From the NCBI GenBank assembly GCA_963580285.1, contig OY757020.1:96599497-96663496 (forward strand): a stretch of 64,000 nt of DNA, given 5' to 3'. The notes beneath the pieces are model-generated. The model saw only the letters and a program-made list of their open reading frames with translations, made no database searches and had not been told where the DNA came from. The DNA is from Lucinisca nassula. Its lineage: Eukaryota; Mollusca; Bivalvia; Lucinida; Lucinidae. The translations under genes and the position numbers were made by a program. Positions 41,843 through 52,450 of this stretch are shown one piece after another (the stretch's first letter is position 1; the number at the start of each line of letters is the position of its first letter).

Positions 41843-42036
41843 AATGAAATGGAAAGCATGCTAAAAATTAAATAAGTACAACACAACACTATTGTTGGGG
41901 TATAAAGCAGCAGAAACCTTATTAGTTTATCAACAGTGTTATTCCCGAACAAATGGTACAGATAATATTGAAAAAAAAAAGCCCATTTCTTGTCATTTTT
42001 GGAACCATCTATAAGTTTGTTACATTGAAAGAGGTT

Positions 42037-42318
42037 ATGTGCATTACGATAACACACCTGTGCCACATAGTGCATTGTCATAGCTCTTAAATGGCTACTT
42101 TCCCGATTAAAATTTGTGATATTTTTCTTATTTATACTGCAAACATAGGTTGTGTGGGCTCGTTAGAAGGGCCTCAATGAGGTGGTCCTAACGAGTACCC
42201 ACAACCTATGTCTTGGAGCAGAAATAAGAAAAATAGTGTATACCCCTGTAAATCTCAGTTTTCTCTATATAAAATGGGGTTTAGTGGGGTGTTCATTTCA
42301 AAGACTTGTTCACGTGAT
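42037..42318. mobile_element. Family B MITE
   Basis: CATTACGATAACACACCTGT to GACTTGTTCACGTGATG. Core I at about 42162-42198 (CTCGTTAGAAGGGCCTCAAT). Four bases separate it from the next family A element. Confidence 0.75.
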
Positions 42319-42321
42319 GGT

Positions 42322-42638
42322 ACATTACGAAAACCCGCCTATTCAAATATATTGGTAAAACTTTACCACTAAAACTGAAATTTTTCAGATAAAAATCCTG
42401 ATATTTTTCATATTTCTGCCCAAAACATAGATTGTGGGTACTCGTTAGAACCACCTCGCTGAGGCAGATTGTGGGTACTCATTAGAACCGCCTCGCCGAG
42501 GCGGTTCTAACCAGTACCCACAATCTATGGTTTTTAGCAGAAATAAGAAAAATAATGTTTACCCCTGTAAACACCAGTTTTACTATATAAAAATGGGGTT
42601 GAAGGGGTCAAAATTATATAGGCGTGTTCTCGTGATGA
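42322..42638. mobile_element. Family A MITE with a duplicated hairpin arm
   Basis: CATTACGAAAACCCGCCTAT to GGCGTGTTCTCGTGATG. The left arm of core I (GATTGTGGGTACTC) occurs at 42430 and 42466; only the second pairs perfectly with the right arm. Confidence 0.8.
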
Positions 42639-42639
42639 T

Positions 42640-43172
42640 ATTCAAAACTATGTGATGTTAGAGGTTTATGTTTATATCCAAAACCGTGTTGTAATGAAAA
42701 GATTTTTTTTTTATCCATCTTTCAACCATGTGTATTTTTTTGTGCTTTGGAGTAAAAATGAAAATAAGGTCATGTATAATGTAAACCCTTGTAAACCACA
42801 TTTTTCTCTGTATAAAGGGCAATCTAGGGAGGTGTTTGTTACATATAAGTCACAGATTTGAAAACATGATGTACTCAACTTTTGTTTCTCCCCCAGGATG
42901 AGGTACCTTTAATGTGTAAGGTGTGATCTTTTTCTTCCATACTTTCCTCTGTTTTCCTTTTACATATAGACAGTAGCTCCTCCTATGCTCAACTCCTGCC
43001 TATCCTTCTTTGCAGACTGCCAAAAACAAGGACATTATTGAGTTCTGCCAGCCTTCAAATAAAAAAAAAGCAAAATTCTTGACATTGGACCACATTTTCG
43101 ACAGTCTCAAAGGTATATTCTCTCAAGAGGACACTGTACACAAATTGAAGAATTTCAAATATGTTTTCTATG
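42640..43172. other. Family B fragment and a possible orphan exon
   Basis: 42740-42860 resembles the right half of family B (GGAGTAAAAATGAAAATAAG, CTCTGTATAAAGGG). 43016-43112 is a 97-bp open segment after a good acceptor (CTATCCTTCTTTGCAG) and before GTATAT. Its translation (TAKNKDIIEFCQPSNK, LTLDHIFDSLK) does not clearly match NAPRT. It starts in phase 0, as the exon at 22308-22423 would require. Confidence 0.3.
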
Positions 43173-43174
43173 TC

Positions 43175-45250
43175 CCCGATAGCGATACCAGGGACATATT
43201 GTTTTTTCCCTGTCTGTTTGTTGGTTTTTTTGTTTGTTTGTTGGTTGGTTGGACAACTTTAACATTGGTCATAACTTTTGAACTGTTTGAGATAGAGCCT
43301 TGTGACAAGAACCTCTGACTCATATAAAAAAAATTTGACATGTGACCTTGACCTGTGACCTACTTTAAAGAAAAAACTAGAATACTGTCGATGGCGCGCC
43401 ATCGCAAATCCCCACGTTTTCTACAGAGGGGCCAAGTACCGAAAACCCCTCACCCTGGGCCCTAATTTGACTCCATGGTCAAAATATTACCTGTATTATA
43501 TTCTACTAATCATGCCCTTCAATTTCATATGCCACATGACTATGTTCCAAAAAACTTAAATTTTGACCCTTTGACCCCTCTCCCAGGGCCCCAATCTGAC
43601 CCCAGGGTCAAAATTTTACTTGTAGTTTATTCTACCCATTATCCCCTTCGCATAGATATGCAACATGACTATGTTCTGAAAAACTTTAATTTTGACCCCC
43701 GACCCCCCCCAAGTCCGACCCCCAGGGCGTGACCTAGGGGTCACAGCCAAAATCCCGTTCAATATGTTTTACTTTTTTCATAACTAAGTACATGTGCAAA
43801 GTTTGGCATCAAAATCTTCAAAATTGACTTTGTAATTGAATTTTATTGATATTTGACCTTTTGACCCCTCCCCAGGGCCCCTTGGGGCGGGGACAAAAAA
43901 AAATGTGCTCTTGCGCAAGCCATTCATGTAAGCAACTCGCATACCAAATTTGGTTGAATTCCGGCTAACGGTTTGGGAGGAGATAGCCGGACGGACAGAC
44001 GGACAGACAGACAGACGGACAGACGGACAGACAGACGGACGGAGGCGATAACAATATCCCCACTTTTTTTTAAAAACGTGGGGATAATTAACATTGGTCA
44101 TAACTTCTGAACCATTTGAGATACAACCTTCATATTTGGCATGTAGGTTCCTTGTGGCAAGGGTTTTTTTTTTTTTTTTTTTTGACCCATTAAACAAAAT
44201 CGACCTTTTATCTCAGCCTTGACCTGTGACCTGCTAAAAAGAAAAAAAAAATAACATTGGTCGTAAATTCTTACCTGTTTGAGAGTCTTCATATTTGGCA
44301 TGTAGGTTCCTTGTGACAAGGGCTTTCGACTCATACAAAATTTTGACCTGTGACCTTGACCTGTGACGTACTTTAGAGAAAAAATTGACATTGGTCATAA
44401 CTTCCGAACCTTTTGAAATAGAGCCTTCATATTAGTTTTGGCATGTAGGTTCCTTATGACAATGGCTTCCCACTCATATGAAAATTTTGACAGGTGACCT
44501 TGAAATTGATCCGTGAACTACTTTAAAGAAAAAAGCTAACTTTTGTCGTAACTAACTTTTGCCGTAACTTTTGAACCTTTTAGGTAGAGCCTTCATATTT
44601 AGCAAATAGGTTCCTTGTGACAAGGGCTTCCCGCCTATACAAAAATGTTTTTGACCTTGACCTTGATCTTTGACCCATTTTCCAGAAAAACATAATATTG
44701 GTCAAAACTTTTGAATCATTTGAGATAGGCTTGAAGGTCCAGTCATGCATTAAATCATAATGTGACATGACCTTTCCAGTCATGCATAATTTCATTATTT
44801 GACCTTGACATCTGACCTACTTTATCATAACTCTTGTACGTATTTGGCATGTAGGTTTCTTTATTGTGACAAAGGCTTCCCACCCATACAAAATTTGGAC
44901 CTGAGACTTACTTTATCATAACTTTTGAATCATTTGAGATAGAGCCTTCATATTTGGCATGTAGGATCCTTGTAACATGGCCTTCCCACTCATAAAAGTT
45001 TAAGACCTGTGACCTTGACCCTGACCTACTTTATCATAACTTTTGAACCGTTTTAGATAGAGCCTTTATATTTAGCGTATAGGTTCTTTGTGACATAAAG
45101 TTATAAAATTTGAACTTTGACCTGTGACCTACTTCATCATAACTTTTGAACTGTTTGAGATAGAGCCTTCATATTTGGCTTATGGGTTCCTTGAGACAAG
45201 GGCTTCCCAGCATTACATTTGGCATGTGGATTCCTTATATTCATGTTTCA
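43175..45250. repeat. Long repeat V with GACCTTGACC units
   Basis: Head TCCCCGATAGCGATACCAGG. The interior is a dozen diverged units of about 120-170 bp with AACATTGGTCATAACTTTTG, TTCATATTTGGCATGTAGG and TTGACCTGTGACC. Interrupted by element W at 43377-44089. Confidence 0.6.
43377..44089. repeat. Element W nested in repeat V
   Basis: Starts with the palindrome GATGGCGCGCCATC (about 43391) and AATCCCCACGTTTT, and ends with the complementary AAAACGTGGGGAT. The interior has CCCAGGGCC-rich units and a (GGACAGAC)n run at 43990-44042. Repeat V resumes directly after it. Confidence 0.6.
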
Positions 45251-45342
45251 CAAACGCATCTTGTTAAAAAAAAAAAAAAAATTGGTATGGTATGGTATGG
45301 TGTTGTGATGTTCAAATACTTCGGGTAAATACAGTACATGTA

Positions 45343-45689
45343 CAGTAGAACTTTGATAGCTCGAACACCGATGGCTCGTATACCATGGCTTAGTCGAACC
45401 CGTTTTTGAGTCCCTAGGAAAGATCTCTACATAAGAAATAATGGGGGATAATTTAGTAGATTTTTGTCTTTTATCTTGCAAATGTATGCTGTGTGTACTC
45501 ATTAGAATCGCCTCATTGAGGCGATTCTAATGAGTAAACACAGCATACATTTTCATAATAGAGAACCGAGAAGATGTCCAAAAATATCTAGTTATGCCTC
45601 CTGGCAGTAACCCTCAGTGGCTCGAACTACCCCTGTCTGGAACAGATTCTCGTGGTCCCAAAGGTGTTCGAGCCACTGAAGTTCAACTG
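45343..45689. mobile_element. Family C MITE
   Basis: TA-CAGTAGAACTTTGATAGCTC to CCACTGAAGTTCAACTG-TA. Core I is perfect, ACTCATTAGAATCGCCTCA / TGAGGCGATTCTAATGAGT, at about 45496-45534. Confidence 0.85.
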
Positions 45690-45757
45690 TATATTTTTTA
45701 TGGCTGTACTACTTGTAACTTGCAAAGAAATCTTTTTTTATCAAATGAATATTCATA

Positions 45758-46156
45758 CAGTCAACTCTCTTTATACCGAAATTTGTTATAACAGCTTAAC
45801 TCGTTATAACAACAATTTCTGTTGAAAAATGTTGCTCAAGCTTCGCCGTGGTTCCAATCGGTGGGCTTCCTTTTAGTAGGAAATGCATGTATCAAATCCA
45901 TAGTCATGGAAGAATCTTCAAGATATAAATGTCATAGATATTTGTTAGAATTAGAATCGCCTCATTGAGGCGATTCTAACAAATGTCTATAACTAACAAA
46001 TGTCTATAACATTTGTTTCGTTTCTTGGAGTAAATGAAGGTAAAAAGGCACTTAATTTTCTGTCATATCCCTAACTGGGATTCTTTATAACGGCAAAATC
46101 CTTATAACGGCACCATATTGGGCAACAAATACTGTCATTATAAAGAGGGTCCTCTG
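45758..46156. mobile_element. Family H MITE, TA-flanked
   Basis: CAGTCAACTCTCTTTATACC at left and TTATAAAGAGGGTCCTCTG at right, TA on both sides, pogo/Tigger-like. The centre is a core I relative, TTAGAATCGCCTCATTGAGG, with arms ATTTGTTAGAAT and ATTCTAACAAAT. Confidence 0.75.
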
Positions 46157-46181
46157 TATCACATTTTGATTTAGTTATATG

Positions 46182-46420
46182 AGCCCCGCCAAGCCAATTT
46201 GTGTCTTCGAGCATTCCGTCATGACAAATTTAAACTGCGCATGCCCAGCCATTTAGAGGGGCCAGGGATATGGCTTTCTGTCTGAAGGTTCCTCTTGATT
46301 CACTGCTTGTATGAGCAAGCAGCGAAGGTTCTGGCGAGACTGCGCCGTAGCGCAGGCTCGCCTGAACCTACGCTGCTCGCATAGGCGATAAGTACCAAAA
46401 TTGCTTGACGGGGCCCATAT
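46182..46420. mobile_element. Family N foldback element
   Basis: Ends GAGCCCCGCCAAGCCAATTT and GCTTGACGGGGCCC, inverted. An inner hairpin lies around GCGAAGGTTCTGGCGAGACT / CGCAGGCTCGCC. ATATGA flanks both sides. A second copy lies at 49440-49679 in the other orientation. Confidence 0.65.
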
Positions 46421-46429
46421 GATATCCAG

Positions 46430-46612
46430 GTTCTTGCCTTTGTTTCACACTCAGGCTCCAATGGTAAACAGCTTGGCACTAGACACTGCTGTAGTGAGAA
46501 AAGAAAAATCGGTGAAGAAAAATCCAGTTGAGTGCCCAAATAGGGGGTTGAACCCACGACCCTTGGGTTAATAAACAAGTTACAAAACCACTAGCTAAAA
46601 GGTCCAGTCTAG
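46430..46612 (-). mobile_element. tRNA-derived SINE (fourth family)
   Basis: On the minus strand, A-box-like TTAGCTAGTGGTTTTG (about 46585-46600) and a good B box GGGTTCAACCCC (46544-46556), then a body with CTACAGCAGTGTCTAGTGCC. No second copy in the window. Confidence 0.65.
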
Positions 46613-46674
46613 TTAGATTGGTCAGTTATGCACTTTATATACCTATATTCATGTATTTATTATGGCTGTATTAA

Positions 46675-46882
46675 TACTGTAATTATCCAAAGTATTCCCA
46701 CTGATAGGCCTAAGCAAACAGTGCAGACCTAGATCAGATTGCAGTCTGATCAGGATCTACACTGTTTGCCATTCCATTTGTACCTTTTGGACTCCTTGCA
46801 GAATCGTGAAACAAATTTATAAAATTTTAGGAGAGTAACAGCAAGTCCTCAAGCTATCCAAAAATTATAGGATTTTACAGTA
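46675..46882. mobile_element. Family G MITE, TA-flanked, with core II
   Basis: TA-CTGTAATTATCC at left and GGATTTTACAG-TA at right. The centre AACAGTGCAGACCTAGATCA / GATCTACACTGTTTGCC is core II, the same hairpin found in TTAA-flanked families D and E. Confidence 0.75.
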
Positions 46883-46981
46883 CACTGCAACCCTTTCACC
46901 ACTGGGTATCTGAAATGAGCTCTTTCACCTTTGAATTTAGGCACATCATAGGGTATTTAGTCAAAATCATAAACAAGATGG

Positions 46982-47290
46982 CAAACAATGTTGTTTGTTC
47001 GAATTGAGGTTTTACATCCCTGTCAACACTATTTAGGTCATTTTGGAGACTTTGCTTCCAATTTTGTGGTACTTTTACCCGACAGTGAGATGAAATGACA
47101 TCTCAAGCCCTGCCACCCAAACAAACCAAAAGGGTTTATATGTAGGGACTGTCCGACTCGCACCACTGCTCGGGCAGTCTTAGACCCAGTTTATCAGTAC
47201 TCATGGACCTCTGTTTCAGCTCTGCATGGAGGCATCATGCAGCCAAATCTATTCCCAAGCCCCAGTGGGTGGGGCCCACAAACAATGTTG
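46982..47290 (-). mobile_element. SINE-like family F copy with CAAACAATGTTG duplication
   Basis: The duplication is at 46982-46993 and 47279-47290. It interrupts a core II arm (GCAAACAATGTT then GATCC), whose partner follows at about 47318-47340. Confidence 0.85.
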
Positions 47291-47541
47291 ATCCTATGTG
47301 ATGGCTCATATGAGTCATCTGGGCAGGATCAACGCTGTTTCCATGTCTACCAGTCTACAGGGTTGAGAGGTTCAACTGCCATTGCAGACATCTGAGTTTC
47401 AAACAATTTTTATTCATATTTTTCTGAGAAAATCAGGGCCCACTTGTTCAAAGCAAACTGTGGAAGTACCGTATTTACTTCAGTGTTATTTTTGCTGAAA
47501 AAAAATGAGATCAATCTGTTTCTCCATGCCAAGACATTATC

Positions 47542-47737
47542 TTAACCCTTGTCCTGCTGAGCCCGGATATGCCTTATTTCCAGACAATGAAGATCCAGAT
47601 CAGCCATCTGATCAGGATCTACATTGTTTGCCATTCAGATTGTGAATTTGTTCCAATAATTTACATCAAGCAATCTGATTGGTTGATAATCAGTAGTGGG
47701 TGTGGCATATTTGAATATTCAGCAGGACAAGGGTTAA
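47542..47737. mobile_element. Family D MITE, TTAA-flanked
   Basis: TTAA at 47542-47545 and 47734-47737; ends CCCTTGTCCTGCTGAG and CAGCAGGACAAGGG. Core II is shortened to AGATCAGCCATCTGATCA. Confidence 0.85.
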
Positions 47738-47739
47738 TA

Positions 47740-47944
47740 CAGTAAAATTCCTATAATAAGATTACCTTTGGGACTGTTCAAAAGTGGTCTTAAGATCACT
47801 TTTGAACAGTTCCAAAGGTGGTCTCTGACCAGAGGACATTGTATGCAGAAAACACAAAGAGAGAATAACTGCAGCCAACTAAATTAGCTTTTTAAAACAG
47901 AATTAGTCTTAATTTTAGGTGGTCTTAATAGCGGAATTTTACTG
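47740..47944. mobile_element. Family L MITE, intact, TA-flanked
   Basis: CAGTAAAATTCC at left and GCGGAATTTTACTG at right, TA on both sides. Internal hairpin CTTTGGGACTGTTCAAAAGT / ACTTTTGAACAGTTCCAAAG. It starts two bases after the preceding TTAA element. Confidence 0.8.
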
Positions 47945-48099
47945 TATTCTTGCTAAAAAATGTGAGCAGCTTTTGCAAATGCAAAAGCTGCTCACAATTT
48001 TGTGCAAGAAATTCCTTAAGATTCTTGCTAAAATGTGAGCATTTGCATTTGCAAAATCTGCTCACATTTTTGTGCAAGAATATTAGTATATTTTCTGTA

Positions 48100-48312
48100 T
48101 TAACTCTTATCATGCTGTTCACGACAACCCCTATCTTTGGAAACAGTGTAGATCCAGATCAGATGGCTTCTGAAGAAGCCATCTGATCAGGATCTACACT
48201 CTTTGACATTCAATTTATGAATTTGTAGGAATAAATTACATCAAGTAATCCGATTGGTTCGAAGTCAGAAATGGGTGTGGCTAATCTGAATATTCAGCAA
48301 GAGAAGGGTTAA
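48100..48312. mobile_element. Family D MITE, TTAA-flanked
   Basis: TTAA at 48100-48103 and 48309-48312. Core II GATGGCTTCTGAAGAAGCCATC is perfect. Confidence 0.85.
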
Positions 48313-48432
48313 ATGATCAAAGTTTTAACGATATGTTAACTAACAACATCATTAGTTTTGGATAACTGGCCTATGTTCACATTTCATGTGAATTTTTGAC
48401 ATGAATTGTGAAGTCTGATTTTACCTTAACAT

Positions 48433-48658
48433 AACCCTTTTTGTACCAAATGGAATCTCCCTCCTTATATATAGGAGGAGTTCATTTCAAAATTTTGGGG
48501 TGTCAGGTTGTGTTTTCTTCAAAATTTATTTGGAAAATGACTGAACTTTTAGCAAACAGTGGAGGCCCTGATCAGACGCCGCGTTCTGCAGCTGCTGATC
48601 TGGGCCTGCGCTGTTTGCCAACTACCCATTTTGGGGTTTCTGGTACTAAATGGGTTAA
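48433..48658. mobile_element. Family E MITE
   Basis: ATAACCCTTTTTGTACCAAA to TGGTACTAAATGGGTTAA. The left TTAA has changed to ATAA. Core II AGACGCCGCGTTCTGCAGC. Confidence 0.75.
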
Positions 48659-48829
48659 GAAACAGTTGAATTTCATCTGCAGTGCAGTATTGCTTGGTGT
48701 TTTAAGGTTGATTATACAAGGTTACAAGTAGGTATGAATGACAGATTTACAGTTTTCTGAAGGCAGACTTAAACTAGTCCACTCAGTTATATGCCCCCTC
48801 CCCCCCCCCCCCCACCCAAAAAAACCCCC

Positions 48830-49110
48830 CAACCTTTTCCTAGAGAAATAGATTGGGTTGCATTACATGGTGCTTCCACGTAGAGCTGAAACCAACCACA
48901 CATGAGTACTGGTAAATGGCTTAGAGGGTCGCAACCAGCCCAGGCAAAGTGTTGCAAGACGGACCGTCTATACATGTAAACCCTATCGGTTTCATTTGGT
49001 GGCAAGGCTTGATATGTCATTATGGGGGAGACATCTGTGTTTTTGTAGAAAAACAAATTCTTGTTACTTCTCAATGTCGGGTAAAAGTCCCACAATTGGA
49101 AGCAACATCT
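48830..49110 (+). mobile_element. SINE-like family F copy, degenerate
   Basis: TAGAGAAATAGATTGGGTTG through AAGTCCCACAATTGGAAGC. About 50 bp of foreign sequence (TATGGGGGAGACATCTGTG onward) interrupts it at about 49020-49072. Preceded by a C-run at 48799-48812. Confidence 0.6.
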
Positions 49111-49254
49111 CTAAAATACTGTAGCACCTGTTATAATGGCCACCTCTCCTAAGCAAGCAACCTGTCTAAAGCAAGCAGTTCCCCTGTATTAAGCAAGCAC
49201 TTGTCTTTGGTTATCCCTTAGGGTCTTTCTTAACACGGGTTGGACTGTAATTCA

Positions 49255-49382
49255 TCAACATTTGCAAACTTAGTGACAAACAGTAGAGATCCTGATCAGA
49301 TGGCTTCTGAAGAAGCCATTTGATCTGGATCTACACTGTTTGCAAAGGTAGGGTTTGTTGTGATCAGCGGGCTAAGGGTTAA
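49255..49382. repeat. Family D MITE, left part missing
   Basis: Core II GATGGCTTCTGAAGAAGCCATT and the right end GCTAAGGG-TTAA are present. Confidence 0.6.
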
Positions 49383-49399
49383 ATTGACCACCATAGTCA

Positions 49400-49850
49400 A
49401 CCGAAATATTTGGACACCTCAACTCCTTACCATACATGGGCCCCGTCAAGCGATTTTGGTACTTATCGCCTATGCGAGCAGCGAAGGTTCAGGCGAGCCT
49501 GCGCATCCGCGCAGTCTCGCCAGAACCTTCGCTGCTCGCTCATACAAACAGTGAATCAAGAGGAACCTTCAGACAGAAGGTCATATCCCTGGCCTCTCTG
49601 AACAGCTGGGCATGCGCAGTTAAAATTTGTCATGACGGAATGCTCGAAGACACAAATTCGCTTGGCGGGGCTCACATGTACTGAAAATTGAACAAGTACA
49701 ATATACTACCCCATGATGTCTCCGAAAATAGCTGGATGAGTGGCAGCCAGTGAAACCCTGATGAGAAGCCAAGTTCTGTGGCATCTTATCTGGGTCTACA
49801 CTTTCTGCTCAGTTCTGTCTGTCGGAATACATGCAGCCAGTATGGTGTTA
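49400..49850. repeat. Family M repeat split by a family N foldback
   Basis: Family M words (ATATTTGGACACCTCAACTC; AACAAGTACAATATACTACC) flank 49440-49679, which is family N (GGGCCCCGTCAAGCGATTTT to CGCTTGGCGGGGCTC). ACATG occurs at both junctions. Confidence 0.6.
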
Positions 49851-49935
49851 CAGATGGAATTTCATGATATTTTCTCTTATTTTTCAACCAGAGATAGTTG
49901 GGGCACGTAAGAACTGCTTAATTGATGCGGAGTGA

Positions 49936-50092
49936 ATGTTTGAGTTTTACATCCCACCAACAGCTAAGGTCATATGGAGATGCGACCTCGGTTTAAAGAC
50001 TCATTTGAAAGTTTGGAGAAGCCCGGGATCGATCCTGCGACCCCTGGTTTACAAGGCGAGTAGCGTAACCACTACACCACGGAGGCTTCTTT
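49936..50092 (-). mobile_element. tRNA-derived SINE (second family)
   Basis: Minus-strand head CCGTGGTGTAGTGGTTACGC (A box, 50063-50082) and a B box around GGATCGATCCCGGG (50023-50036). Body GAGTCTTTAAACCGAGGTCG and GACCTTAGCTGTTGGTGGGA. Better preserved than the copy at 29815. Confidence 0.8.
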
Positions 50093-50202
50093 AATTGATG
50101 TGGAATTAATGAATACACATAATGTATATGTTTTCAGAAAAAAAATAAGGGAAAAGATGACCAGTGTTAGAATGCAGACTCTTTGAGCTACCAGCCCTTT
50201 TT

Positions 50203-50402
50203 AACCCATTGTATGCTAGTGGACTTTTCCATTGCTATATGTTGGACAAGTCCATTTGTCATATAAGGGATGTCAGGCATATATTTGCGTTTTTACTCTA
50301 TTTTGATGGAAAATTCTATAAGCAAATAGTTCAGGTCCTGATCTGGGCTTGCACTGTTTGCCAAGGTACTCCTTTAGGGGTTTCCTGCATACAATGGGAT
50401 AA
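50203..50402. mobile_element. Family E variant MITE
   Basis: TTAACCCATTGTATGCTAGT to CTGCATACAATGGGATAA, with TTGGACAAGTCCATTTG, as in the copy at 3989. Core II arm GTTCAGGTCCTGATCTGGGC. Confidence 0.65.
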
Positions 50403-51335
50403 CCATTATCCTGCTGTTCACAACAACCTCTACCTTTGCAAACAGAGTAGATCCAGATCAGATGTCATGCAGTTTGTGAATTGAACAAATACATTTTATC
50501 ATATGACGTCGCGTCAGAGAGTGTAATTACGCCATGTAATATTTTCGATAATCCACAAGTGGATTAAATATGCAAATTAGCTACATACCTCCCGTAATGT
50601 TACATGTACGATTTTTAACGACGTCGCGTTTACTAACGGCGGAATATTGACATTTCTCTGAACAGTCGTGAATAAAATGCGTTTTAAATGTCATATGATA
50701 AATAGAATCTTGCATTGGTGCTCACGTATTATTGAATTTATTAAACTTGTTGAGGAAAAGGGATAAAATGCTCGGCAAAGCCTCGCATTTTATCCCTTTT
50801 CCTCAACTCGTTTAATAAATTCAGTATTTTATCCCTTTTCCTCAACTTGTTTAATAAATTCAATAATACATGAACACTCATGTAAGATCCTTTATAAACC
50901 AAATCATTTGACTGGTTGATAGTTAACAGTGGGTGTGACTATATAGAGGATCTTACATGAGTGCTCATGTATTATTGTATTTATTAAACGAGTTGAGGAA
51001 AAGGGATAAAATGTGAGGCTTTGCCGAGCATTTTATCCCTTTTCCTCAACGAGTTTAATAAATTCAACAATACATGAGCACGAATGTAAGATTCTATTTA
51101 TCATATGACATTTAAAACGCATTTTATTCACGATTGTTCACAAAAATGTCAATATTCCGCCATTAGTAAACACGACGTCGTTAAGGACGTCGTACATGTA
51201 ATGTTACGCGATGTATCTAGCTAATTTGCATATTTAATCCACTAGTGGATTATCGAAAATATTACATGACGTTATTACACTCTCAGACGCAACGTCATAT
51301 GATATATTAATTTATGCAGCGGGATAATGGTTAAA
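50398..51335. mobile_element. Family D MITE carrying two head-to-head family K elements
   Basis: Family D is present in three pieces: 50398-50490 (ACCATTATCCTGCTGTTCAC...), 50893-50945 (AAACCAAATCATTTGACTGG...GTGGGTGTGAC) and 51312-51335 (GCAGCGGGATAATGGTTAA). Between them lie K (50490-50892) and K in reverse (50946-51310), which together form an inverted repeat of about 800 bp. Each K has its own hairpin AGGAAAAGGGATAAAATG / CATTTTATCCCTTTTCCT. Confidence 0.75.
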
Positions 51336-51370
51336 GTCAATACCTGTATGAAGTTGGTTTGATATGTGGG

Positions 51371-51583
51371 TTAACCCTTGTCCTGCTGAGCCTGGATATG
51401 CCTTACCTTTCAAACAATGTAGATCCAGATCAGATGGCTTCTGAAGAAGCCATCTGATCAGGATCTACATTGTATGCCATTTAGATTGTGAATTTGTTGC
51501 AATAATTTGAATCAAGTAATCTGATTGGTTGATAATCGGTAATGGGTGCGGCAGATTAAAATATTCAGCAGGACAAGGGTTAA
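51371..51583. mobile_element. Family D MITE, TTAA-flanked
   Basis: TTAA at 51371-51374 and 51580-51583. Ends CCCTTGTCCTGCTGAG and CAGCAGGACAAGGG. Perfect core II. Confidence 0.85.
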
Positions 51584-51699
51584 TATTTCAAACATCATTA
51601 ACCCCTTAAACTGCTTATTTCAGAATTGTTGCTGACATCAGTTTCAATTATTTTTCATTTTGCTGTTTGCAAAAGTTCAGCCATTTCCTAATTAGAGCT

Positions 51700-51932
51700 C
51701 TAACCCTTATCTGGCTGAATATTAAATTTAGCCACACCCTTTTCTGATTTTGAACCAATCAGATTACTTGATGTAATTTATTCCTACAAATTCATAAACT
51801 GAATGTCAAACAGTGTAGATCCTGATCAGATGGCTTCTTCAGAAGCCATCTGATCTGGTCAGAAGCCATCTGATCTGGATCTACACTGTTTGCAAAGATA
51901 GGGGTTGTCGTGAACAGCAAGATAAGAGCTAA
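51700..51932. mobile_element. Family D MITE flanked by CTAA
   Basis: CTAA-CCCTTATCTGGCTGAATA at left and ACAGCAAGATAAGAG-CTAA at right. The four-base flank differs from the usual TTAA but is the same on both sides. Core II is partly duplicated (GAAGCCATCTGATCTGGTCA, then again). Confidence 0.75.
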
Positions 51933-51954
51933 AGTTTGAAATGAACTTCCACAA

Positions 51955-52215
51955 CTGTTGAACTTCAATAACTAGAACATCTTCAGGACCATAGAAATTT
52001 GTCTGAGATTGGGGAAATTTGACTTTCTGAGGGTAAATCGCAAGATTAGGGAAGTTTGACCTTTTGACTTCGACAGCCTCTGAGGCAGAGTGGGGTGATT
52101 TAATGATATATTTTTGATTTTCTGTGTAGCAAAGGTATGTTGTGTTTACTCATTAGTATTGACTCATTGAGGCAATTCTAATGAGTACACACAATAAACC
52201 TTTTACGTAAAAGTA
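51955..52215. repeat. Degenerate family C MITE
   Basis: GTTGAACTTCAATAACTAGA and a core I relative, ACTCATTAGTATTGACTCA / TGAGGCAATTCTAATGAGT. The right arm is lost. Confidence 0.55.
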
Positions 52216-52235
52216 AAATGAGAAAAAAAAAATGT

Positions 52236-52450
52236 TTTATTCTGATGCCGTAATGATCTTAAGTATTGGGACAGATAGGCCTAAGCAAACAGTGCAGACC
52301 CAGATCAGACTGCTCCTGAAGGAGCAGTCTGATAGGGGTCTACACTGTTTGCTATTCAGTTTGCACTGTTTGGACTCCTTGCAGGATTGTATAACAAATT
52401 TGTTAAAATTTTAGTAGAATTACATTAAGTCCTCAAGAAGTCACAATTTT
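52236..52450. repeat. Family G-related MITE
   Basis: CCTAAGCAAACAGTGCAGAC, core II GACTGCTCCTGAAGGAGCAG, and TTGGACTCCTTGCAGGATTG, as at 46675. The ends are decayed. Confidence 0.6.

Larger units (their letters stand above)
47436..48378. mobile_element. Family J element hosting three MITEs
   Basis: Ends GGGCCCACTTGTTCAAAGC and TAGTTTTGGATAACTGGCC. Insertions: family D at 47542-47737, family L at 47740-47944, family D at 48100-48312. Its own hairpin GTGAGCAGCTTTTGCAAATG / AAAAGCTGCTCAC (about 47960-47998) is followed by a second, diverged one. Confidence 0.6.

Noticed and set aside
49936..50092. Candidate minus-strand tRNA gene
   Set aside because: Same reasoning: the tRNA-like head continues into a SINE body shared with 29815-29960.
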